The notes under the pieces: generated by a model | The model's database searches: none | Told to the model about the DNA's origin: nothing | The model's input: the letters and a program-made list of their open reading frames with translations, nothing else | Shown: positions 21,715-30,205 of the stretch, piece after piece | How positions within the stretch are numbered: position 1 is the stretch's first letter | How the letters are laid out: every line of letters starts with the position of its first letter | Made by a program: the position numbers and the translations under genes | DNA from: Lycium barbarum | Taxonomy: Eukaryota; Streptophyta; Magnoliopsida; Solanales; Solanaceae | Assembly: GCF_019175385.1 (NCBI RefSeq) | Contig: NC_083339.1 | Span: 50,644,282 to 50,708,281 of the forward strand | Length of the DNA stretch: 64,000 bases | Reading direction: 5' to 3'

Positions 21715-23149
21715 TCAATATAATCGAGTGAGAAGTTTAGGTTTACCTGTAGGCGTAGGGAACAAGTAAGGGTACTTATTCTTCATCTCCTCCTCGGCTT
21801 CCCAGGTCATCTCTTCTCTATTGTTGTTTTGCCAGAATACTTTGACGGAAGCCACGTCTTTGGTTTGAAATCTCCTTAACTGTCGATCAAGTATGGCTAT
21901 AGGTTGCTCCTCATATGACAACTCCTCTGTCACCTGGACATCATCCACGGGAAATACTCTGGAGGGATCGCCTATACATTTGCGAAGCATTGACATATGA
22001 AAGACTGGATGTACTGCTTCCAAATCAGACGGTAGGTTCAACTCGTAGGCAACCCGGCCTACCCTACGGATAATATGATAAGGCCCAATGTACCTCGGGC
22101 TTAGCTTCCCTTTCTTGCCGAATCTCATGTCACCCTTCATGGGTGACACCTTCAAGAATACCCAATCACCAACATGAAATTCTAAGTGTTGACGTCGATT
22201 ATCTGCATATGATTTCTGTCGACTCTGGGCTGCCAGTAACCTCTCCTGAATAAGCTTCACTTTATCGACGGCCTGCTGAACCATGTCTGGGCCTATTAAT
22301 TTAGTCTCACCAACATCAAACCAGCCAATAGGTGACCTGCACTTCCTCCCATACAAGGCCTCATACGGTGCCATCTAAATACTCGAATGGTAGCTGTTAT
22401 TATAAGAAAATTCGATAAGTGGCAAATGATCGTCCCAGCAACCCCTGAAATCAATAACACAGGCCCATAACATATCTTGTAGTGTCTGAATGGTACGCTT
22501 TAGTCTGAGGATGAAATTTTGTGCTAAGACTCACTTGTGTCCCCAATCCCTCCTGGAAGGATCTCCAGAAGTTAGCTGTAAACTGGGCTCCTCTATCGGA
22601 GATAATAGCTATGGGAACCCCGTGAAGTCTCACTATCTCCTTGAGTTATAACCTAGCATAGTCCTCAGGTGAATAAGTAATCCTGACTGGAAGAAAATGG
22701 GCTTATTTTGTCAGCCTATCCACGATAACCCAAATAGAGTCATATCTTCGCGGAGAGCAAGGTAAACCTGTAACGAAGTCCATATTAATTACCTCCCATT
22801 TCCAAGTCGGGATCTCTATCTCCTGTAATAATCCACCGGGCTTCTGATGCTCAACCTTAACCTGTTGACAATTCGTGCACTGAGCAACAAACTCCACTAT
22901 ATCTTTTTTCATGCCATCCCTCCAATACAAACATCTAAGGTCATGATACATCTTCGTTGACCCTGGTTGAACAGAATAACGGGCATAGTGTGCCTCTCCC
23001 ATAACCTGTCGCCGTAGCCCTACAACCTCAGGTACACATAATCTGCCTCTGTATCGTAGCACTCCATCAAAAGCAATCTCGAATGGGGTCTCCTCCTTTT
23101 GAAGAGCTGCATCTCTATGATGTACAAGAATAGGGTCCTCGTACTGGTG
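21715..23149 (-). pseudogene. E3 integrase with GPY motif and chromodomain (inactive)
   Basis: HHCC: HYARYSVQPG, CTNCQQVK. Core: MDFVTGLPCSPRRYDSIWV and [15 protein letters not shown] keep both Asp residues. Stops at TK-TAA-AHF (about 22700) and ARL-TAA-LKE (about 22637). At [11 protein letters not shown] the frame shifts: about 11 bp is missing where DGQ-A-E should be, removing the catalytic Glu. The last 219 codons are open (21715-22374): MAPYEALYGRK, GPY motif IGPYHII, then a chromodomain at about residues 151-204 (YEEQPIAILDRQ to MTWEAEEEMKNKYPYLF). Family role: integration biased to heterochromatin. Confidence 0.92.
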
Positions 23150-24814
23150 TCACTTTACCTCTTCTATGATAGAGGATTCAACAACTCCTTGAACAGAAAC
23201 TCCGCCATCATCAAAATCAGCCAAACGGACTCCAAGGTTAGCTAACTGGCAAATCTCACGGACTATCTCCTTCCGTTCAGGTTGTACTTCTGCTAAGCTG
23301 CCCATAGATTTACGGCTGAGTGCATCTGCTACAACATTTGCTTTCCCTGGGTGGTATAGAATGTCAACATCATAGTCCTTCAGCAACTCTAGCCACCTCC
23401 TCTGCCGCAAATTTAGCTCCTTCTGCTTAAAGATATATTGGAGACTCTTTTGATCCGTATAATTATCAACATGCACGTCGTATAAATAATGTCTCCATAT
23501 CTTCAAGGCATGAATTACTGCTGCTAACTCCAGAACATGAGTGGGATAATATCTCTCATGCTTTCTGAGCTGCCGGGAGGCATAGGCTATAACTCTGCCA
23601 TGCTGCATCAATACACAACCTAGCCCAATGCCTGAGGCAGCACAATAAATAACATAGCCATCTGGCCCCTCAGGAAGTGTTAGAACTGGAGCCGTAGTCA
23701 ACTTATCCTTCAATAATTGGAAGCTTCGCTCACAAGCATCGGTCCACTGAAACTTGGCTGCCTTCTGTGTTAGCCTTGTTAAAGGTGCTGAAATTGAGGA
23801 AAATTTCTTTACGAACCTCCTGTAATACCCTGCTAGCCCCAGAAAACTGCGTACCTCAGTAGGCGTCATAGGTCTGGGCCAAGTCTTCACCGCCTCAATC
23901 TTCTGTGAGTCTACCCGAATACCATCAGCTCCAATAATATGCCCCAAGAATGCTACTGAAGTCAGCCAGAATTCACATTTAGAGAACTTAGCATACAATT
24001 TCTGGTGCTGGAGCACTTTAAGTACCGTCCTCAAATGATCGGCATGCTCCTCTTCTGATCGTGAATAGACCAGAATGTCATCAATAAATACAATCACGAA
24101 CATGTCAAGGAATGGCTTGAACACTCGGTTCATCAAATCCATAAATACTGCTGGAGCATTGGTTAGCCCAAAGGACATCACCCTAAACTCATAATGCCCG
24201 TATCGAGTCCTGAACGCAGTCTTGGGAATATCTGCCTCCTTCACCCGCACCTGATGATAGCCTGATCGCAAGTCTATCTTCGAAAAACATTTAGCACCCT
24301 GCAGCTGGTCAAATAAATCATCAATCCTGGGGAGGGGATACTTGTTCTTTATTGTTACATTATTCAGCTGCCTATAATCAATACACATCCGCAGCGACCC
24401 ATCTTTCTTTCTCACAAATAATACCGGTGCTCCCCAAGGTGATGTACTGGGCCTGATGAAGCCCTTTTCTAATAAATCTCTCAGTTTCTCCTTCAACTCT
24501 TTTAGTTCTGCAGGTGCCATTCTGTAAGGAGGAATAGATATAGGCTGAGTGTCTGGAAATACGTCTATAGTGAACTCTATCTCACGCTCAGGACGAAGGC
24601 CTGGAAGTTCATCTGGGAATACATCTGGAAATTCGTTAACTATCGGCACTGACTGAAAATTCGGCGCTTCTGCCTTCAGGTCATGCACACGAACCAGATG
24701 ATAAATATAACCCTTTCTGACCATCTTCTTTGCCTTGAGGTATGAAATAAACTTACCCCTCGGCGAAGCTGTATTTCCCATCCACTCTATAATTTGCTCT
24801 CCTGGGAACTGAAA
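23150..24814 (-). pseudogene. E3 reverse transcriptase-RNase H (543 open codons, RNase H damaged)
   Basis: Longest open frame in the window (Met at 24781). [22 protein letters not shown] at about 51-70, [20 protein letters not shown] at about 114-133, [11 protein letters not shown] at about 170-180, FIDDILVYS at 232-240 with both catalytic Asp. Connection: [12 protein letters not shown]. RNase [15 protein letters not shown] at about 379-392, where the family has YCDAS, so a metal-binding Asp is now Ala; TDH also reads [14 protein letters not shown] at about 485. Ends at TGA 23150-23152. Separated from protease by TGA 24815-24817. Confidence 0.95.
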
Positions 24815-25180
24815 TCAGACTATCTTGCCTCTACAATCAACGTTAGCATAACAAGAAGCTAACCAATCCATACCCATAATAACATCAAACTCAGTCATAT
24901 CTAGCTCTATCAGATCTACCCTGGTGCAATGACTATATATAATCACCGAACAATCTCTATATACTTGCCTTGCTATAACAGAATCTCCTACCGGTGTAGC
25001 TACCTCAAATGGTTCTATCGATTCAGGTTTTATCCCAATTCTACTAGCAACAAAGGGAGAAATATACGATAATGTGGAGCCTGGGTCTATCAATGCATAC
25101 ACGTCTCGAGAGAAAATTGATAGTATACCTGTAACCACATTTGGTGACGCTTCCTGATCTTGTCTAATAGCCAAAGCATA
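24815..25180 (-). pseudogene. E3 protease (retropepsin-like)
   Basis: FSRDVYALIDPGSTLSYISP with the active-site Asp near 25085-25087, then ATPVGDSVIARQVYRDC and FDVIMGMDWLASCYANVDC. Open on its own and fused in frame to the gag zinc knuckle upstream. It ends in KIV-TGA-FQF; the same stop occurs in E2. In related elements an Arg codon is expected here, so CGA-to-TGA deamination is the simplest explanation. Confidence 0.88.
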
Positions 25181-26575
25181 TATGCGGTTCGAAGGACCGC
25201 TAGAACTAGAAGCTCCGCCACGACCTCTACCACGGCCTGCTGGTACCTGAACACCCTGCCCCATAGGGCGCATAGCTACAGAAGAAGATGAACCAGCAAC
25301 CGACCCAGTGGGCTGAACCCTACCACCTGAACCGCCCCCATACAGACACTCTCTCATAGTATGGCCTTGACGGTCGCAAGAAAAGCAAGCACCTGTAACG
25401 AGACGACATTCCCTAGAATGGGGCCTACCACACCGAGAGTACCGAGGCAAAGGTGGCCTCGACTGACTGAAACCTCTGTTCATCTACGAACCCGAAGCCT
25501 TGGAGCTCTGACCGGATCCTGAATACCCTGTGCTGTCAAACCTTCTACCTGTAAACTGTGGAGGTGCACTCTGTGCTGGCTGGGACAGATATCTAATATG
25601 CCGCTGAGGCTGCCCGCCTCGAAACTCGCCAGGATAGCCAGCTGATCTGGCCCTCTTATGCTGGCCTCTATCATAATCTCTATCTGGCTGGCGTCCTCTG
25701 TGTCGATCCTCTACCCCCTGTGCATATGCCTGTACCCGAGAAATATCCATACCTGGCTGAAGAGCCACTGCCATACAACCATCAACCAAATAACGATCTA
25801 ACCCCATCACGTACCGATGCACTCTATCCGCTATATCAGCTACAATAGTGGGTGCATATCTAGCCAATGAGTCAAACTCTAAGCTATACTCTCGAACACT
25901 CCTGCCCCTCTGCCTCAACTATAGGAATCTATCAACTCTAGCTCGCCGCATCTCTGGAGGCAGAAAGTGGCCAAGGAAGGCCTCCACAAACTCATCCCAT
26001 ACTGCTGGAAGAGCATCCTCGCCCCTAGACAACTCCCACGACTCATACCAATTGACAGCCACATCCCGCAATCGATACGAAGCTAACTCAACAGACTCAG
26101 TCTCAGAAGCCTTAATTATCCTCAACGTACGCTGCATCTGCCGAACGAACTCCTGCGGGTCATCCTCGGGCTTCGACCCGAAAAACTCTGGAGGATTACA
26201 GCTTAGGAAGTCACGGGCTCTCAAACTGTCATATCTATCCATCTGGTCAACCCCTACTCCATGCCTGCGAGCCTGCCCTGCCACTAATCTGGTAAGCAAC
26301 TGAACTGCATCTCTCATGGCTCTATCCTCCGCCCCTGGCTGAGGAGCTGGAGGCTCAGGTGCTGGGACCTCGGGAACTGGCGGTGGAGCCGCCCCCTGAC
26401 CCGGAGCTGTCGCTGCCCTTGGTTCCTCTGGAAGTGAAGGTGTAGTAGAAATCGCGGACTGGAACACAATCTCAGGCACAAACTGGACACGAGCCCTAGT
26501 AACTTTCCGAGTCTGGCTAGTAACCCTTGCTACCGATTTGCCCTTCTGGGCAGCCGTCGCTTTCTTTGGAGGCAT
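25181..26575 (-). pseudogene. E3 gag with CCHC zinc knuckle (two stops)
   Basis: Start MPPKKATAAQKGKSVARV at 26575 (an in-frame MFTA extension to 26587 crosses the acceptor-like site and is less likely). A proline-rich N-terminus is followed by capsid: FFGSKPEDDPQEFVRQMQRT, SYRLRDVAVNWYESW, HFLPPEMRRARVDRF, then a TAG near 25919 (where E2 reads FLNLKQ), REYSLEFDSLARYAPT, a TAG at about 25484-25486 before MNRGF, and CFSCDRQGHTMREC (25346-25387), a complete C-X2-C-X4-H-X4-C. Both stops look like CAG to TAG. Confidence 0.92.
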
Positions 26576-26779
26576 AGCTGTAAACATAACAATCTGTTAG
26601 GAAGAGATTATCCTGATAATACAGCTCTATCGCACGATCTAAGATAAGAAGGAAGGATGACATCCTAAATGTCCTGTAGCTTCCTGTTTATAGATGTGGT
26701 GCACAACACACCGATAAACAAGACTCTACTAGACACGGTCTGTAGACATTCCGAGGATGAACTGCTCTGAGACCACTTT
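26576..26779 (-). other. E3 5' leader with PBS and acceptor-like site
   Basis: PBS at 26763-26775 reads TGGTCTCAGAGCA, one mismatch to the tRNA-iMet type. The leader contains GTGTGTTGTGCACCACA (palindrome GTGCAC), AGATCGTGCGATAGAG, and at its end CTAAC (26596-26600) followed by GTTATGTTTACAG|CTATG, an acceptor-like arrangement 2 nt before the gag ATG (26573-26575). Confidence 0.8.
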
Positions 26780-27259
26780 TGTCACGACCCAGACCCGTGG
26801 GCCATGACTAGTGCCCGAGCTAGACACCCATATGTACCTGTCAAACATAATCGGACTGATACTATAGGTCCTCAATTAAACACATCGTAACAACATATGC
26901 AAGCCGACGAGGCTACCACTGTATATATCATTATACTACGCAAGCCGACAAGGCTGCCACTACGAAACGATAATATATGCAAGCCGGAAAGGTTGCTACC
27001 ACGACAGAACATCCACCATAACTATATAGACACAACTGATCAAATATGTAAACAACCCACATACATGTCTATAGACCTCTAAGAGTATCAACAGTGAAAT
27101 ATGATGGGACAGGGCCCCGTCGTACCCCTGGAAAAACATATATATATATACATAAGAAGGTCTGTACCAAAAATCTAGGCTCCGGGACAATGGAGCACAC
27201 CAAAACAGCTGAATAGAAGTCCTAAGCTTGCGGATCACCAAAGCGAGTATCTGCACCTG
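26780..27259 (-). repeat. E3 5' LTR, first 480 bp (split by E4)
   Basis: TGTCACGACCCAGACCC start, homologous to 18870 onward; three minisatellite units at 26897-27002. Interrupted at CTGCACCTG and resumes at 37339. Confidence 0.93.
27255..27259. repeat. E4 target-site duplication ACCTG (partner 37339-37343)
   Basis: Perfect 5-bp direct repeat. The unbroken E3 3' LTR reads CTGCACCTGCGGGCATG at 19419-19435. Confidence 0.95.
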
Positions 27260-28030
27260 TGTCACGACCCAACCCCGTGGGCCATGACTAGTGCCCGAAC
27301 TGGACACGCGTTTACGAACCTGTTACATATAATCAAACTGAATCTATGAATAATATGGAAACTTGCAAAAGAACTCCAACAGTTCATAACGTCGTCATAT
27401 ATGTATATTCAGATAACTGTCTCCTGAGGAGTCACAACTGATCAAATCATAGAACGATACGCAAGCCGACAAGGCTGCCACTACACATAAATATCATGTC
27501 ATATGCAAGCCGACAAGGCTGCCACTACAGACGGACATCTTATCATAGCATATCGTATAGACACAACTGAACAGAACTTATACACAACCCACACATATGT
27601 CTACAGACCTCTAAGAGAACTAACAGTGAAATATAACGGGACAGGGCCCCGTCGTACCCCTGGATGAACATACATATATATATCAGAAGATCTGTACCAA
27701 AAGTCTAAACTCCGGAACAACGGAGCTCTCCAAGATAGCTGAGTAGAAGTCCTATGCTGAAGGGTCACCAAACCGACTATCTGTACGTGCGGGCATGAAA
27801 CGCAGCCCCCCGAAGAAAGGGGGTCAGTACGGAATATGTACTGAGTATATAAAGCATGAAATATAGTAAAAAGGATCATAACTGAAATAGGGAGTACAGA
27901 AAACAAATACAATGTCCAGAATACCAAAACACTTGCCCTTTTGAAACATAAATCATGCATGTCAATATCATATATCATACCCGGCCCATTATGGGAATCG
28001 GTGAACATGGTCGCCACCCCGTCTTTGGCG

Positions 28031-28384
28031 CCATAACACAGCATAACTCCATAAACACATCATAACGCCATAACACAGCATAACTCCATAAACACATCAT
28101 AACGCCATAACACATCATAACTCCATAAACACAGCATAACGCCATAACACAGCATAACTACATAAACACATCATAACGCCATAACACAGCATAACTCCAT
28201 AAACACAGCATAACACCATAACACATCATAACTCCATAAACACAGCATAACGCCATAACACAGCATAACTCCATAAACAAAGCATAACGCCATAACACAG
28301 CATAACTCCATAAACACAGCATAACGCCATAACACAGCATAACTCCATAAACACAACATAACGCCATAACACAGCATAACTCCA
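28031..28384. repeat. 37-bp minisatellite, about 9.5 units, in E4 3' LTR
   Basis: Alternating 18/19-bp half-units CCATAACACAGCATAACT and CCATAAACACAGCATAACG. The 5' LTR has about 5.5 units (35337-35541) and E6 about 1.5 (63297-63355), so the array expands rapidly. Open frames across it (LCLWSYAVLW type) are artefacts. Confidence 0.95.
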
Positions 28385-29837
28385 GTATATATATATATAT
28401 ATATATCATATTCCGGCCCTCTAGTGAGGGACTCGGTGAACAATGCAGTGAAACTGTGCATGAAAACGTGTCCTGGCCCGGGACTCAGTGAAAGCCATAT
28501 TGAGGCACGCACGAGCAGAGTAGTGAGAAAACATATGCAAGTTAAAACACATCTGAGACTCGATAGAATAATCAAAAGGAACTGTCATTTGAAAATCAGG
28601 CCAATAGTCATACCGAATACCTTTCGGATGTCACTGTGGATTATATCAGAATAGAAATTCTGGAATCATATGTACATATCCGGGTATATCAAAGACTCAA
28701 TGGAATAATCAGCACGAACTATCATTTGAAAGTCAAGACAATAGTAATAGCAAATACCTTTCGAATACCACTCGGAAACATATCAAACATCCCTCAAGTG
28801 TCATCATAAAGTATATCAAAGAGCCTTAGGAATCATTGTCATATGTCAATATAGTATGAAACATCTTATAGAAGTCTAGACATTAGTTATCAAAGAGTTC
28901 CTAAGAATAGGAACTTATATATCGACTACTATCCAACGATAGAAAAATTGAAAGGGCAGCTCAATCATTTAAGAGTTCTAACATCAATAAGTTAATAGGA
29001 ATTATGAATCACACTCGAAACTTATGAATGGAATTACCCCAAAGCTCATATCATTCGTCACTTAAATCTAAGACATGCCAAAAGAAAGAAGTGACATTTT
29101 TACATACCTGCTGAAGGTTATTCGTAATCTCGTTCGCTTCGTCGCCCCTTTAGCCTATTTAATATACAAGTAATGCTATCGTTTGTAACTATACTTCCTA
29201 GCTCATAAATCTGTGACCAATCGCCTATAGAACTTATTCTTTACATTATACATTCTCGATTAGGGTTTTTCATTAGTTAAGGACTTAACAAAAATCGGGC
29301 AGCATTTCCCCTACATATTCACCTAGCTCGAATTTCCAATTATTCTCCTGTTATCACAGAAATACCAACAATAGAGATATACATAAAAAATTCTCACAAT
29401 TCAGCCCATAACAATCCTAACAATCCAACAACCCTTTTTATTCCTTTTCAACCCACAATTTCATATAACATCAATTTCATGCATTTTCTTACTTCCAATT
29501 TCGTCCAATCCAATTTTAATAATTCCATTACAACACTATTAGCACAATTATATCACCAAACAAGAAAATCTTACCTTAATTTTCGCGGAGGAATTTCTAC
29601 GCTTAATTGCTCCAATTTCACTATTTGCTCTTCCTCCATTCAACCCCTAATGTTGTTGCCTTCTTGGGCGTGTGAAACACCTTGAGATTCAATAGAAAAC
29701 TTTTTTTTTAAAGCTCGGCAGCCATGGCCGAAAGGCTTGGCAGCCATGGCTAGTTGCTTCTCTTAACTCTCAATTGTGTGAGATTGCAATTGAAATTATG
29801 TAATCAACATTAGTCATCATATGCAATTTATATGCAT

Positions 29838-29848
29838 GCTTATTATAG
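29838..29848 (-). promoter_or_regulatory. Putative E4 LTR TATA box
   Basis: Minus strand CTATAATAAGC about 330 bp from the LTR sense start and about 270 bp upstream of AAG|GTAAGATT. Confidence 0.45.
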
Positions 29849-30169
29849 TTACACGTGCCCAACTTCATGCTTTATTATCCTATTCACATTTTATTATTAT
29901 TATTTTTTAAAATCAGGTGGGGCCCACTTTCAATAATTAAATTAATTAATTTTAATAGATCATTAATCCTTACTTAATAATCTAATCACAATTAATTAGT
30001 CCCTAATCTCCAATAATATTTCTATACTAAATAAAATTTATAAACAATTTATGTAATAATTAAAATTGAAAATTAAAGGTTCCTATTTCATGTCCGAAAA
30101 TAATTCCGCCTTTAACTTGAGTCGATTTGCTTGCGAATAATTCGACGTATAAAAATGCGGGGCATAACA

Positions 30170-30205
30170 TCCTTCCCCCCTTTAGAACATTCGTCCTCGA
30201 ATGTT
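30170..30205 (-). other. E4 polypurine tract and hairpin
   Basis: Minus strand AAAGGGGGGAAGGA at the LTR edge, and the perfect hairpin AACATTCG-TCCT-CGAATGTT at 30186-30205. Identical in layout to E3. Confidence 0.88.

Larger units (their letters stand above)
27260..30169 (-). repeat. E4 3' LTR (2910 bp)
   Basis: TGTCACGACCCAACCCCGTG to GGCATAACA. Contains the stem CCCCCC/GGGGG (27806-27823), a 37-bp minisatellite (28031-28384), (TA)n (28386-28407), CAG|GTATGT (29101-29107), the 15-mer (29297-29311), the donor AAG|GTAAGATT (GT at 29573-29574) and a TATA-like CTATAATAAGC (29838-29848). Confidence 0.93.

Noticed and set aside
28031..28384. Centromeric satellite
   Set aside because: Unit is only 37 bp and confined to the E4/E6 LTR family; no 150-180 bp monomers are present in the window.
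28158..28575. Open frames with repeated LCLWSYAVLWRYAV (also 35281-35763)
   Set aside because: Translation of the 37-bp minisatellite in the E4 LTR.
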